From a bacterium OM1 bin76 (lineage in GTDB: Bacteria > Actinomycetota > Acidimicrobiia > Spongiisociales > ZC4RG35), in contig MPNA01000003.1 of assembly GCA_002238785.1 (NCBI GenBank), positions 133,368 to 197,367 on the forward strand: a DNA stretch of 64,000 nucleotides, read 5' to 3'. The notes under the pieces were generated by a model, which saw nothing but the letters and a program-made list of their open reading frames with translations, did no database searches and was not told where the DNA came from. This document shows, one piece after another, positions 27,876 through 37,852 of the stretch. How positions within the stretch are numbered: the stretch's first letter is position 1; the number at the start of each line of letters is the position of its first letter. The translations under genes were made by a program, and so were the position numbers.

Positions 27876-29168
27876 ATGGACTACGCCGAGGCAATCTCCT
27901 ATCTCTTCTCCCACATAGGCTTGGGGAAGAAGTTCGGACTGGAGCCCATGCGCGCCGTCATGGCTCGTATGGGCGACCCCCATGCTCGACACCGGGTGAT
28001 ACATGTGGCGGGCACCAACGGCAAGACCTCGACTTCCCGAATAGCAGGGCAGGTGTTGCTGACGCAAGGCTATAGCGCCGGTGTCTTCACTTCTCCCCAC
28101 CTGCAGAAGGTGGAGGAGAGAATCGCTGTGAACGGGCGGCCGGTGTCTGCGGACAACCTGGCAGCAGCCATCACCGAGGTTGCGGGGTTTGTCGCCGAGG
28201 AGGTGGCCGACGGGGGCCGACCTCTCACGTATTTCGAATTGACCACCGCCGCCGCTCTGGCTCATTTTGTCAGCGCAGGGGTGGACGCCATCGTGTTGGA
28301 GGTTGGCCTGGGAGGAAGGTTGGATGCCACCAACGTGGTCTCAGCCGAAGTGGCAGTGCTCACCGGTCTCGGGTTCGATCACACCGAGTACTTGGGAGAC
28401 ACGATTCCCCAGATCGCCGAAGAGAAATTGGGAATCGTGGGGCCCGGCGCCAGGTTGGTGTGTGGGGCTATTCCATCCGAGGCTGCCCCGGTGGTGGAGA
28501 GGAAGGCGCGGACGGTGGGAGCCGATGTGATGTGGCTGGGAAAGGACTTCGGGATAAGGTCGATTCTTCCCAGGCCACAGGGGGGTTGGACGGTTTCCGT
28601 AGATGGTCTGTACGGATCCTACGAGAACCTCGAATTGCCATTGCGAGGCCGCTATCAAGTGCGGAACCTGGCGGTGGGGATAGCGGCGGCGGAGGCATGG
28701 TTGGAGAAAGGCCTGGACGTCGAGCGACTTCGAAGGGGTTTGTCAGAGGTCACCGCGCCGGGCCGCATGGAATTGGTCGAGTACGGCTCGATACCCCTGC
28801 TCTTGGACGGGGCGCACAATCCCGAAGCCTGTTCGGTGCTTGGCAAATCGCTCCTGGAGGAGTTCGGGGAAAGAAAGTGGGTGGGGGTTCTGGGAGTGAT
28901 GGATGACAAGGACTTGGAATCCATGATGGTGGGTCTGGCGCCGGTTCTGGACCGGGTGGTGGCCTCCCGGGCCGACTCCTCCCGGGCCTTGATCACCAGC
29001 CGGCTTGCTCAGCGGATCAGGGCGGTGTGTGACCTGGATGTCATGGAGTGCCCGGATCCATCTCAGGCGGTTCGTGAGGCGCGCCGTTTGGCGGGAGACG
29101 ATGGCCGAGTCCTGGTAACCGGCTCGCTCTACCTGGTCGGGGCAGTCCGCACGTTGCTTGGCTTGTGA
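27876..29168 (+). CDS. folC: Folylpolyglutamate synthase / dihydrofolate synthase
   Basis: Mur-ligase-family enzyme adding glutamate to folates. The ATP loop is HVAGTNGKTSTSR near residue 47 and further motifs are TSPHLQKVEERI, EVGLGGRLDATN and DGAHNPEA. About 430 aa. Start ATG 27876; a TTG directly before it at 27873 is an alternative. It follows the valS stop by three bases, the usual valS-folC order. Confidence 0.94.
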   Translation: MDYAEAISYLFSHIGLGKKFGLEPMRAVMARMGDPHARHRVIHVAGTNGKTSTSRIAGQVLLTQGYSAGVFTSPHLQKVEERIAVNGRPVSADNLAAAITEVAGFVAEEVADGGRPLTYFELTTAAALAHFVSAGVDAIVLEVGLGGRLDATNVVSAEVAVLTGLGFDHTEYLGDTIPQIAEEKLGIVGPGARLVCGAIPSEAAPVVERKARTVGADVMWLGKDFGIRSILPRPQGGWTVSVDGLYGSYENLELPLRGRYQVRNLAVGIAAAEAWLEKGLDVERLRRGLSEVTAPGRMELVEYGSIPLLLDGAHNPEACSVLGKSLLEEFGERKWVGVLGVMDDKDLESMMVGLAPVLDRVVASRADSSRALITSRLAQRIRAVCDLDVMECPDPSQAVREARRLAGDDGRVLVTGSLYLVGAVRTLLGL

Positions 29169-29200
29169 GCGGGGTCTGACGCCTAACCTTTGTGGCAAGT

Positions 29201-29274
29201 GCCGGAGTAGCTCAGCCAGGCAGAGCAGCTCACTCGTAATGAGCAGGCCAGGGGTTCAAATCCCCTCTCCGGCT
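29201..29274 (+). tRNA. tRNA-Thr (CGT)
   Basis: 74-nt cloverleaf with acceptor GCCGGAG/CTCCGGC, anticodon loop CTCGTAA and GTTCAAATC T-loop. Anticodon CGT. It lies between folC and ndk. Confidence 0.94.
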
Positions 29275-29292
29275 CAATAGAATCAAATAGAA

Positions 29293-29697
29293 ATGCCCAG
29301 TGAACAAACTTTCGTGATGGTCAAGCCCGATGGGGTTGCCCGTGGTCTTGTAGGTGAGATCATTCGCCGGCTCGAATCGAAGGGCTTGCGTTTAGTGCAG
29401 GCGCGCCTGCGAACAGTCGACGAAGACTTGGCCGGTGAGCATTACGCCGAGCACCGGGAACGTCCTTTCTTCCCGGAATTGATCTCCTTTATCACCGGCG
29501 GGCCTGTCATGGCCATGGTGTGGGAAGGAGAGTCGGCGGTGTCGGTGGCGAGATTGCTCATCGGTCCGACCAACCCGGCTACGGCTCCCCCCGGGACGAT
29601 TCGCGGGGACTACGGTTTGGAGACGACTCAGAACCTGGTGCATGGTTCTGACTCCTCGACCAGCGCCACACGGGAAATAGGTTTATGGTTTGGTTAG
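29293..29697 (+). CDS. ndk: Nucleoside diphosphate kinase
   Basis: Transfers gamma-phosphate between NTPs and NDPs. 134 aa, normal length. Visible motifs are FVMVKPDGV at the start and NLVHGSDSS, which contains the phosphorylated histidine. The ATG lies 18 bp after tRNA-Thr, so they may be co-transcribed. Confidence 0.95.
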   Translation: MPSEQTFVMVKPDGVARGLVGEIIRRLESKGLRLVQARLRTVDEDLAGEHYAEHRERPFFPELISFITGGPVMAMVWEGESAVSVARLLIGPTNPATAPPGTIRGDYGLETTQNLVHGSDSSTSATREIGLWFG

Positions 29698-29736
29698 CAT
29701 TCTGAAGAGTTCGCATCGGTTGCGCTCGGAGATGAG

Positions 29737-30759
29737 ATGTTCTCCATGATTCTGGGCAACCAGGCTATGGCAATAGATCTCGGAACTGCCAATACCCTGG
29801 TCTATCTGCGGGGCAAAGGGGTGGTGCTGGGAGAGCCCTCGGTGGTGGCCATTGACTCGCGCTCGGGTGAGCTTTTGGCGGTGGGTGCTGAGGCGAAACA
29901 CATGATCGGCCGGACCCCCGCACAGATCACCGCTATACGTCCCCTGCGTGACGGGGTGATCGCTGACTTTGACACCACCGCCCGGATGATTCGTTACTTT
30001 GTCAAGAAGGTCCAGCCTCGCTGGTTCTATCGCCCGGAAATCGTGGTCTGTGTCCCCTCGGAGAGCAGCACGGTCGAACGGAGAGCCGCGGAGGATGCGG
30101 CTTTCAAGGCGGGGGCTCGCCGCGCCTATGTGATCGAGGAGAGTATGGCCGCCGCCATCGGCGAGGATCTTCCCGTCTCCGAGGCGAAGGGTTCGATGGT
30201 GGTGGATATCGGAGGCGGGACCACTGAGATCGGGGTGCTGTCCCTGGGAGGAGTGGTGGCCGGCCGGAGCATCAGGACCGCAGGATACGCCATGGATCAG
30301 GCGATTATCGAGTGGATCCAGTATGAGAAGGGCCTGCGGATCGGAACCCGTACTGCTGAGGACCTCAAGATAGCCATTGGATCGGCTTGGCCTCGGGAAA
30401 ACCGGAGGGCCGAAATCCAAGGGCACAACCTTCACACCGGTCAGCCCGACAAGGTAGTGGTGTCAACCTCGGAAATCCGGGAGGCCATCAAGCAACCCGT
30501 GGACGAGATTGTGGATGCTGTCAGGAAGACCCTGACAGTGGTCAATCCGGACATCGCCTCCGACATCATCGGGCAGGGGATTGTGGTAACCGGAGGAGGG
30601 GCTCTGCTGCCGGGACTGAAGGAATTGCTGGAAAAGGAAATCAAGATCAAAGTCAGGGTGTCGGCCAACCCCTTGCTTTCCGTGGTGTTAGGGGCCGGTA
30701 AATGCTTGGAAGAACGGCAATCATTCAAGAACGTCCTCTCTATCACGTCCAGCGTTTGA
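29737..30759 (+). CDS. mreB: Rod shape-determining protein MreB (bacterial actin)
   Basis: Actin-like ATPase filament that guides lateral wall synthesis. AIDLGTANTLVY is phosphate loop 1, VVDIGGGTTEIGVLS phosphate loop 2 and GIVVTGGGALLPGL the adenosine motif. 340 aa. First gene of an mreB-mreC-mreD-mrdA-rodA operon, so a rod-shaped cell with an elongasome is inferred. Confidence 0.95.
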   Translation: MFSMILGNQAMAIDLGTANTLVYLRGKGVVLGEPSVVAIDSRSGELLAVGAEAKHMIGRTPAQITAIRPLRDGVIADFDTTARMIRYFVKKVQPRWFYRPEIVVCVPSESSTVERRAAEDAAFKAGARRAYVIEESMAAAIGEDLPVSEAKGSMVVDIGGGTTEIGVLSLGGVVAGRSIRTAGYAMDQAIIEWIQYEKGLRIGTRTAEDLKIAIGSAWPRENRRAEIQGHNLHTGQPDKVVVSTSEIREAIKQPVDEIVDAVRKTLTVVNPDIASDIIGQGIVVTGGGALLPGLKELLEKEIKIKVRVSANPLLSVVLGAGKCLEERQSFKNVLSITSSV

Positions 30760-30778
30760 ACTGAAACGACGGCTGGCC

Positions 30779-31600
30779 GTGTACGAGTTCAGGTCCAGAG
30801 GCCGGACTATGGTGCTCACCGTACTGCTTCTGGTGTCGGTGCTGTCGGCCACCTTGGAAGTAAGGGCAGGAGGCTGGGGAGTAATGCGGGTCGGGCTGGG
30901 AAGTTGGCTGGTCCCACTGCAGAGAGTGGCTTCGGAGATCTTCGATCCGATGGTGGACACCGTGGAAGGTCTGGTAGGCATCGCCTCGCTGCGTTCGGAG
31001 AATGCGGCTCTACGGGCGGAGTTGGCAGAGACCCTGGCCGAGATGGCCGCGGTGGAAGACCAGTTGGCTCGACTCGAGTCCCTGGAACGGCTGGCGGGAC
31101 TGGACCTCCCCGATGTGGAGCAGGCCACGACTCTGGCCAATGTCGTGGGTCGGCAGGTTGGATTCGAGTTCCATCTGAGGATCGACAAGGGTTTGGAGGA
31201 AGGGGTGATTGCCGGCAACCCGGTGTTGGACGAGAACGGGTATCTGTTGGGCAGGGTCGGCGCTTCCGCCCAGGATTTTGCCACAGTCATACCTATCACG
31301 GCCGATGTGGAGGGGCTGACGGTGCTGGTGGCGGGCAGTGTGGGAATCCTCCGACCCCGGGTCGGGTCGGACCTGCTCAGCCTGGAGATTATCGACCGCC
31401 CTCCGATAGTCGCGGAAGGCGAGGAGGTCGTCACCTCCCAACTGTCTGTGAACTTCCCACCCGGCCTGCCCGTGGGGGCTCTGGAGGGAGAGGCGGAAGT
31501 GGTCGGGTCGGTTTTGCGAGGCTCGGTGAAGCCCTTTTCGGACCCCCAGCGGGTGAGGGCGGTTCTAGTGGTGTCATGGCCCCCCGGTCCCAATGAGTAG
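30779..31600 (+). CDS. mreC: Rod shape-determining protein MreC
   Basis: Extracytoplasmic elongasome scaffold. There is one N-terminal membrane helix (residues ~10-27), a coiled coil at about 60-105 (SLRSENAALRAELAETLAEM), then the double beta-barrel with GRQVGFEFHLRIDKGLEEGV. 273 aa with a GTG start at 30779. The stop overlaps the mreD start. Confidence 0.92.
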   Translation: MYEFRSRGRTMVLTVLLLVSVLSATLEVRAGGWGVMRVGLGSWLVPLQRVASEIFDPMVDTVEGLVGIASLRSENAALRAELAETLAEMAAVEDQLARLESLERLAGLDLPDVEQATTLANVVGRQVGFEFHLRIDKGLEEGVIAGNPVLDENGYLLGRVGASAQDFATVIPITADVEGLTVLVAGSVGILRPRVGSDLLSLEIIDRPPIVAEGEEVVTSQLSVNFPPGLPVGALEGEAEVVGSVLRGSVKPFSDPQRVRAVLVVSWPPGPNE

Positions 31601-32192
31601 TCGTTTTCGCTCCCGTCGGTACCGGGCCCGCAGAGAATCGGCTCGGACCGTGACCGGTTCCTTGTCCCGCCGGGGTTCATTTCTTCCTCTGCAGCGTTCC
31701 ATCCGTTGGGGGCATGGACTTGCCTGGCTGGGGGTGATGGTGGTGGCGGTTGTCCTGCAGATGTCGGTGATGGGGAGGATCCAGGTTGCCGGAGTGTCCC
31801 CCGATCTGGTGACGTTGGTGATTGCCTACGCGGCATTCAGGGTGAGGGACAACGGCATTCTCTTTCTCGGTTTTACCGGTGGATTGTTACTGGACGCCTC
31901 AGGGACCGCCGTCTTGGGGCTGTGGTCCTTCTCATTGACCTTGGTGGCCTGGGTTGCCATGTTCACCCGTGAACAAGGAGGTCGGGGAGTGGCGGTCAAC
32001 GCTTTACGCATCTTGTTCCTGACCCTTCTTGGAATGGTCGCCCACACGGTGATCAGCATCGCCTTCGGAGATTGGTCTCTGGTTATCTGGGAAGCCTTGC
32101 GGCGCATAACCCTCACGCCAGTGCTCAACTTCTTGATGGCCGTTATGCTGTTTCCGTTGTCAAGTCGGCTGTGGGTGCCCTCTTTGAAGTGA
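31593..32192 (+). CDS. mreD: Rod shape-determining protein MreD
   Basis: Small integral membrane protein of the elongasome, 199 aa. After a basic ~45-residue N-terminus there are five to six hydrophobic helices; GVSPDLVTLVIAYAAF and LGFTGGLLLDASG are the MreD-like segments. It overlaps mreC by 8 bp and the PBP2 start by GTGA. Identification rests on membrane topology and gene order as much as on motifs. Confidence 0.85.
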   Translation: MSSRFRSRRYRARRESARTVTGSLSRRGSFLPLQRSIRWGHGLAWLGVMVVAVVLQMSVMGRIQVAGVSPDLVTLVIAYAAFRVRDNGILFLGFTGGLLLDASGTAVLGLWSFSLTLVAWVAMFTREQGGRGVAVNALRILFLTLLGMVAHTVISIAFGDWSLVIWEALRRITLTPVLNFLMAVMLFPLSSRLWVPSLK

Positions 32193-34177
32193 AGAGGCCC
32201 TATCGGATCGCGGCCGTGGCGGGCATCTTTGCCCTGCTCTTCGGGTTTTTGGGGATCCGGCTGTGGTTTCTGCAGGTCGGTGAAGGGGTGGCGGCGGCTG
32301 CCATCGTTGATGAGGAGGGACTGGTCTCCATTACCATCCCCGCTCCCCGAGGTGACATCCGGGATCGCAACGGGCAACTGCTGGTTACCAGTCGGATAGT
32401 TCCCATGGTGGTGCTGGACAGGCAACTGCTGCAGTCCTCGCAAAGAGAGGAAGCGGTCGCTCGATTGGCTGCCAGGCTGGAAATACCGGCCGACTGGATA
32501 GCCACTCTCTATGAGGATGCGGGGGTCAACCAGCGTTTTCCCCTAGCGGTGGTGGACGCGCTGACCGCGTATCAATTGCAGGAGCAATTGCGTTCCTTTC
32601 CGGGGGTGGTGGTGGAGAACTATCCCGAGCGGGTCTACCTGACGGGTGGGACCATGTCGCATGTGATAGGACATTTGGGGTTTCCCTCCGCCGGAGACCT
32701 GCAGCAGCGGCCCTATCTGGATCCAAACGTTCGCATCGGCAAACTCGGTGTGGAGGGCTTCTATGACGAGTGGCTGGAAGGGATGCCCGGCGAGCGTGTC
32801 TATAGGGTCAACCAGGCCGGCCGTATCACCGAAGAGCGAAGAGAGGTCCCTCCGGTATCGGGCGCCACCGTCTACCTGACTCTTGATGAACGGCTGCAGG
32901 AGGTGGTGGAGACCGCCCTGCTGGAGGGGATTGCACTCTCGAATCTGATAAAGGATGAGGAGAGAGAACTGCCCTTGGAGGAAAGAGAGACCCGAGCGGC
33001 TCTCAATCCCACCGAACGGGCTACCGCCGTGGTGATGGACATCACCAACGGGGAGATCCTGGCCCTGGCGAGCTATCCCGACTTCGATCCGCAGCAGTTC
33101 GTATGGGGTATCGACCAGTTCGAGTTTGCCCGGCTCTCCGATGAGAAGGCCTTTTTGAATCTGGCTGTGGGGGGCCTGTATCCACCTGCATCCACATTCA
33201 AGGCAGTCACGTACACTGCCGCCCTCCTCAACAACATACCCTTCGCTCAGGCCATCGAGGGTGTGGACAGCGTCAACCGCAGGATCAACTGCGACGGTGA
33301 ACTGGTGCTGACCGAGATCGACGAAGGGAGTCCCCAGGTTTTCCGAGACTGGTACTACCCGCGGGAGTTGGGTTGGCTGGATATTCACGGCGCATTCGAA
33401 CACTCCTGCAACATCTATTTCTACAACCTGGCTTTGGGAGTTTGGCGCAATTGGCGCAACACCGGTCGGGAGAACGTTCTTCAGGAAACGGCCCGTTCCA
33501 TAGGGTATGGCTCCTTCACCGGCGTGGATCTCACCGGTGATCAGGCGGGCATAGTTCCCGACCGGGATCTGTTCGAAAGCTGGAAGCGAACCCAGCTTGA
33601 AGACCCTGCTGCTCCCGTCCGTCTGGACCCGGCGCGTCTGGCTTTGGCCAGTCCCTGGGTGGGGGGTGACCTGATGAACCTGGCGATCGGACAGGGTGAC
33701 ATGCTGGCTTCTCCACTTCAGGTAGCAGTTTCCTACGGGGCCCTCGCCAACGGCGGGACCGTGTGGACTCCACGGGTGGTGAGTCAAGTACGATCACCGG
33801 AGGGAGAGTTGTTATGGGCAGCCATACCCGAGGCCAAGAACCAGATAGATATCCCCCAATCAGCGGTCTCCTCCCTGCTGGCCGACATGAACCGGGTGGT
33901 GGTCAGCGGAACGGCCCGCCGGGCCTTCTCCGGATTCGGAACCTCGCTGACTCATGTGGGAGGCAAGACTGGAACCGGACAGTCTTCCGCCAACCGGGAC
34001 AGCCACGCCTGGTTTGTTGGGGTGGCGCCCATAAACAACCCCCAATGGGTGGTGGTGGTGTTGGTGGATGAGGGTGGCTCGGGAGGCCGTGTGGCGGCGC
34101 CGATGGGCCGTTACATAATGCAGCATCTGATGGGAGAAGAGTTGGATCCGATCGAAGCGGGGGAGGCGACCGACTGA
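32189..34177 (+). CDS. mrdA: Penicillin-binding protein 2 (class B, elongation transpeptidase)
   Basis: Cross-links peptidoglycan during elongation. It has an N-terminal membrane anchor (residues ~7-27), a dimerisation domain beginning at IPAPRGDIRDRNGQLL, and the transpeptidase motifs STFK, SCN (EHSCNIYFY) and KTGTGQ. The start is GTG 32189, overlapping the mreD stop as GTGA, giving 662 aa; an upstream extension would lie wholly inside mreD. The stop overlaps rodA by one base. Confidence 0.94.
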   Translation: MKRPYRIAAVAGIFALLFGFLGIRLWFLQVGEGVAAAAIVDEEGLVSITIPAPRGDIRDRNGQLLVTSRIVPMVVLDRQLLQSSQREEAVARLAARLEIPADWIATLYEDAGVNQRFPLAVVDALTAYQLQEQLRSFPGVVVENYPERVYLTGGTMSHVIGHLGFPSAGDLQQRPYLDPNVRIGKLGVEGFYDEWLEGMPGERVYRVNQAGRITEERREVPPVSGATVYLTLDERLQEVVETALLEGIALSNLIKDEERELPLEERETRAALNPTERATAVVMDITNGEILALASYPDFDPQQFVWGIDQFEFARLSDEKAFLNLAVGGLYPPASTFKAVTYTAALLNNIPFAQAIEGVDSVNRRINCDGELVLTEIDEGSPQVFRDWYYPRELGWLDIHGAFEHSCNIYFYNLALGVWRNWRNTGRENVLQETARSIGYGSFTGVDLTGDQAGIVPDRDLFESWKRTQLEDPAAPVRLDPARLALASPWVGGDLMNLAIGQGDMLASPLQVAVSYGALANGGTVWTPRVVSQVRSPEGELLWAAIPEAKNQIDIPQSAVSSLLADMNRVVVSGTARRAFSGFGTSLTHVGGKTGTGQSSANRDSHAWFVGVAPINNPQWVVVVLVDEGGSGGRVAAPMGRYIMQHLMGEELDPIEAGEATD

Positions 34178-35373
34178 TGGCGTTTCTAACCAGACGGCAG
34201 GGCAGTTGGTGGATCGGCAAGGGAGAGAGTGTCTCCCGGCCCGATCTGGGTCTGATGGGTGCGGTGGTGGTGTTGTCCGGGTTCGGGTTGTTGATGATCT
34301 ATTCGGCTACCAGGGCCGCGTTGCAGCGCCGGGAACTGCTGCCATCGGCATCAACCGAACGGCAGTTGGTATTCATGCTGCTTGGCTTGGCGGTCATGTT
34401 CCTGCTGAGCTACATCGACTATCGGGACTACAGGTTCCTGGCGCCGCTTCTGTATGTGGCCTGCCTGGCGGGTTTGGGGATCGCGTTTCTCTTCGATCCC
34501 GTGAACGGGGTACGACGGTGGATCAGCTTGGGCCCGATCAACATCCAGCCTGCGGAGTTCACGAAACTGGTGCTGGTCATGGTTCTGGCCTCTTTGTTGG
34601 CCGGCGATCCCGACGAAGGCTCCCAGCAACTCCCTTGGAGGAAGGTCCTGTATGCGTTGGGCCTGTCGGTGGTTCCCATGGTGCTGATCTTCTTGCAACC
34701 GGATCTGGGCACCATGATGTCCTATCCTGCCATTGTTTTAGTGATGCTGTTCGTGGCCGGCGCCACCAGGGCGCAACTGACGACTCTGATTCTGGGCTCC
34801 GTCGGCTCGGTGGTGGTGGTGTGGCGACTCGGTTTCCTGGCAGGGCATCAGATCGACCGATTGAGGGTGTTTGTCGATCCGGAATTGGACCCTCAAGGCC
34901 TGGGCTGGAGCATCCGACAGGCCAGACTGGCAATCTCTTCGGGTCAGTTGACCGGTCAGGGGCTGTTTGAAGGCGCCATTACCAACCAAGGTCTGGTCCC
35001 CGAACAAGAGAGCGACTTTATTTTCACCGCCGTGGGTGAGCAGTTGGGATTCGTAGGCGGTTTGATGGTGTTGGCGGTGTTCTGCTTTGTGCTCTGGCGC
35101 CTGCTCCGGATCGCAGTCACCGCTCCAGATCATTACGGCTCACTGGTGGCAACGGGGGTGGCGGCCATGGTCATGTTCCATGTATTCATCAGTGTGGGGA
35201 TGACCCTGGGGTTGGTGCCCATAACCGGTCTGCCCCTCCCATTCCTGAGTCAGGGAGGGTCCTTCTATTTGACCGTTACGGCAGGAATCGGAATTTGTAT
35301 AGCTATTTGGAAGCTACGCCCCAACGTCTGGCTGGGTGGTATCACCAGGGGCGGGAGCGGTGTCACGGGATAG
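34177..35373 (+). CDS. rodA: RodA, SEDS-family peptidoglycan glycosyltransferase
   Basis: Polytopic membrane glycosyltransferase partnered with PBP2. About ten hydrophobic helices; SEDS landmarks are GVRRWISLGPINIQPAEFTK, FLQPDLGTMM and the C-terminal LPITGLPLPFLSQGGS-type segment (here VPITGLPLPFLSQGGS). 398 aa. Confidence 0.95.
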   Translation: MAFLTRRQGSWWIGKGESVSRPDLGLMGAVVVLSGFGLLMIYSATRAALQRRELLPSASTERQLVFMLLGLAVMFLLSYIDYRDYRFLAPLLYVACLAGLGIAFLFDPVNGVRRWISLGPINIQPAEFTKLVLVMVLASLLAGDPDEGSQQLPWRKVLYALGLSVVPMVLIFLQPDLGTMMSYPAIVLVMLFVAGATRAQLTTLILGSVGSVVVVWRLGFLAGHQIDRLRVFVDPELDPQGLGWSIRQARLAISSGQLTGQGLFEGAITNQGLVPEQESDFIFTAVGEQLGFVGGLMVLAVFCFVLWRLLRIAVTAPDHYGSLVATGVAAMVMFHVFISVGMTLGLVPITGLPLPFLSQGGSFYLTVTAGIGICIAIWKLRPNVWLGGITRGGSGVTG

Positions 35374-35616
35374 GAGGGGATGGGAGGGCCCGGTGGGCGA
35401 TTTGGCGAAGATTTCGTGTTGTATCCAGAAAGTGGTAAAATGGTGCACCAAGGGTGGGAACGGCCGGAGATTGTTCCGTCCCACCGAAAGCAGAAGCTTG
35501 GAGTCGATCTTTTTGATCTTGCCTTCGGGGTGGTGTTCAGCCAGGGGACAGGGGAGAAGCTGAACCAGAGAGAGAGGCTCTACTTCCCATTGGCGATTGA
35601 ATAAGGAGGGTTGTTT
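35374..35616 (+). other. Leader region of the RNase E/G gene
   Basis: About 240 bp with no convincing gene. TAAAAT at 35436-35441 could be a -10 element, with only a weak -35. AAGGAGG at 35603-35609 is the RBS of the next gene. RNase E genes elsewhere are regulated through their leader, so a structured UTR is possible. Confidence 0.35.
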
Positions 35617-37203
35617 ATGGGTTGGCTTAAGCGCCGCCGAACGGAGGTGATCCGCCGGGTCGGCGGCGACTTTGTAGAAGAACGTAAGAAGCGGCAGGTA
35701 AACGGGTCGGAAGTAGAGATCCGTCGGGTAGCCCCCAAGCACCCGCCCAAACCCAAAACCGCTTCCAAGAAGAAGAAGACCAAGGCCCGGCCGTCCGGTT
35801 CTCAGAAGGCGCGTTCGGGCGTCTCCACCAGCCGAGGGTCGTCGTCGGCCCGGAGCCGGTCGTCGTCGGCCCGGAGCCGAGGGAGTCGTCCCGACGCCGG
35901 AGCCGAGGAGCCGAAGGCGCCGATCAAGACGTTACGCAGCAAGATTCTGGTCAGCGTGCGTGAGGAGACCAGGGTGGCGATCATGGAGGGCCCGGATCTG
36001 GTGGAGTATTACTCCGAGCGCCCCGAGGGTCGTTCTTTGGTGGGCAACGTCTACCTGGCTGTGGTGCGCAACGTGCTGCCAGGAATGGAGGCTGCCTTCG
36101 TGGACATCGGCGAGGGCAAGAACGGCGTTCTGTATGCCGATGACGTGTATGTCGATCCCAAGCGTTTCGGTAAGGGTAGACGGCCTCGGGTGGAACAGGT
36201 GCTTTCGGAGGGCGATGAGTTGGTGGTCCAGGTCAGACGAGACGCGATGGGCGCCAAGGGACCGCGGTTGCGGGGCCACATCTCACTGGCGGGACGGTTC
36301 CTGGTGTTGCAGCCGGGTTCTTCCAACGTGGCCATCTCCCAGAAGCTATCCCGAGCGGAGCGTTCGAGGTTGCGGCAGGTAGTGACGGAATTGGTCCCCC
36401 CCAAGTTCGGGGTGATAGTGCGCACTGCCGCCCGGCTTGCCACTGCCAAAGAGATCAAGTCCGAGGTGGACAAGCTCGCCAACCGGTGGAAGGGCATTAC
36501 CGAGGACGCCTCCCAGGGCGGAGGGCCGAAGTTGCTCCACCAAGACTCCGACCTGTTGATCAGAGTAATTCGTGAGCACCTGTCGTCGGAGACGAGGAGG
36601 GTGGAGGTCGACGATGCCGAGTCCCACAAACGGGTGGTTGACTACCTTCGCTCCGCTGATCCCGATCTGGTTTCACGGGTCCGCCGCTATGACAATCCCA
36701 TCGCTCTTTTCGAGAGGTTTCACGTTGACGATCAGGTGAAGAAAGCCCTGAAACGTAGAGTGCCATTGCCGTCCGGAGGTCATCTGGTGTTTGATACCAC
36801 CGAGGCGCTCACGGTGGTGGATGTCAACACCGGACGGTTCGTGGGTCGGTCCAATCTTGAGGACACCATCCTGCAGAACAATCTGGAGGCGGCCGAGGAG
36901 ATAGGCCGCCAGTTGAGATTGAGGGACATCGGGGGAATCATCGTGGTTGACTTCATCGATATGAGCCGAGAAGCCAACCAGCGAAAAGTCCTGAGTCGGC
37001 TCAAGCAGGTCCTGGCCCGTGACAAGACCAGAACGGAGGCTTTCGAAGTCTCCCGCCTGGGTCTTGTGGAGATGACCCGCAAGAACGTATCGGCTGGGCT
37101 CTTGGAGTCGTTCTCCAAGACTTGCGACCATTGCAGCGGGCAAGGTTTGATCGTCCAAGACCCGACCATGTCGTCCCAGCCACGGGTAGCCGCCGGTGTT
37201 TGA
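35617..37203 (+). CDS. rne: Ribonuclease E/G family endoribonuclease
   Basis: Endonuclease for rRNA maturation and mRNA decay. An N-terminal basic, low-complexity tail (residues 1 to ~105) includes SSARSRSSSARSRG, encoded by a short tandem repeat at 35838-35880. The S1 domain with VLPGMEAAFVDIGEGKNGVLY follows, then the catalytic metal-binding aspartates in VVDVNTGRF and IVVDFIDM, and the zinc-link CDHCSGQG near the C-terminus. About 528 aa. ATG 35617 is chosen because it lies 7 bp after AAGGAGG. It is upstream of rplU-rpmA-obg, as in other actinobacteria. Confidence 0.93.
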   Translation: MGWLKRRRTEVIRRVGGDFVEERKKRQVNGSEVEIRRVAPKHPPKPKTASKKKKTKARPSGSQKARSGVSTSRGSSSARSRSSSARSRGSRPDAGAEEPKAPIKTLRSKILVSVREETRVAIMEGPDLVEYYSERPEGRSLVGNVYLAVVRNVLPGMEAAFVDIGEGKNGVLYADDVYVDPKRFGKGRRPRVEQVLSEGDELVVQVRRDAMGAKGPRLRGHISLAGRFLVLQPGSSNVAISQKLSRAERSRLRQVVTELVPPKFGVIVRTAARLATAKEIKSEVDKLANRWKGITEDASQGGGPKLLHQDSDLLIRVIREHLSSETRRVEVDDAESHKRVVDYLRSADPDLVSRVRRYDNPIALFERFHVDDQVKKALKRRVPLPSGGHLVFDTTEALTVVDVNTGRFVGRSNLEDTILQNNLEAAEEIGRQLRLRDIGGIIVVDFIDMSREANQRKVLSRLKQVLARDKTRTEAFEVSRLGLVEMTRKNVSAGLLESFSKTCDHCSGQGLIVQDPTMSSQPRVAAGV

Positions 37204-37205
37204 CC

Positions 37206-37235
37206 TTGGCATTATGGGTTCGCATTACATAGAAT
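37206..37235 (+). promoter_or_regulatory. Candidate promoter of rplU-rpmA
   Basis: TTGGCA at 37206-37211 and TAGAAT at 37230-37235 are separated by 18 bp, close to the sigma-70 consensus. A start about seven bases later would leave a very short leader before the rplU ATG at 37248. Confidence 0.5.
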
Positions 37236-37247
37236 GACTGTTTCAGC

Positions 37248-37565
37248 ATGTATGCAGTAATTGACAGTGGCGGAAAGCAGGCCAAGGTCGCTCCCGGCGA
37301 TGTGGTGAGTGTGGAACTGTTGAACTCGGACTCCGATCAGATCAGTTTCATTCCGGTGCTGGTGGTGGATGCCGATGGGCAGGTACTGACCGGCCCTGCG
37401 TTGCAGGGTGCGACGGTTTCAGCGCGCCTTTTGGGCGAAGTCAAGGGGCCGAAGATCCGCATCTTCAAGTACAAGTCGAAGACCGGGTATCGTCGCCGGA
37501 TGGGTCACCGCCAGAAGTATTCCCAGATCCAGATTCTCAACATCGATCTGCCGAGCAAGTCTTAG
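37248..37565 (+). CDS. rplU: 50S ribosomal protein L21
   Basis: 105 aa, standard length. [20 protein letters not shown] at the start and the basic C-terminal [14 protein letters not shown] identify bL21. It is 13 bp upstream of rpmA. Confidence 0.96.
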   Translation: MYAVIDSGGKQAKVAPGDVVSVELLNSDSDQISFIPVLVVDADGQVLTGPALQGATVSARLLGEVKGPKIRIFKYKSKTGYRRRMGHRQKYSQIQILNIDLPSKS

Positions 37566-37578
37566 AAGGAGAGCCGAG

Positions 37579-37830
37579 ATGTCCAAGACCAAAGCAGGAG
37601 GCTCCAGCCGAAACGGACGGGAGTCGCACGCCAAGCGGTTGGGTCCCAAAGTCTTCGACGGGCAGTTGGTCCATTCCGGAGCGGTGTTGGTTCGACAGCG
37701 AGGGACCCGGATCCATCCCGGCCTCAATGTCGGCCGGGGCAGTGACGACACGCTGTTTGCGCGCGCCTCTGGCGTAGTCAAATACGGTGTTCGGAACCGT
37801 CGCCGCCTGGTGAGTGTGCTAACCGACTGA
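37579..37830 (+). CDS. rpmA: 50S ribosomal protein L27
   Basis: 83 aa. The N-terminal [18 protein letters not shown] and [11 protein letters not shown] segments are typical of bL27. The ATG at 37579 has AGGAGAG upstream. There is no Firmicutes-type cleavable N-terminal extension. Confidence 0.95.
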   Translation: MSKTKAGGSSRNGRESHAKRLGPKVFDGQLVHSGAVLVRQRGTRIHPGLNVGRGSDDTLFARASGVVKYGVRNRRRLVSVLTD

Positions 37831-37852
37831 TTGTCTTTCCGGGCCGGTCGCG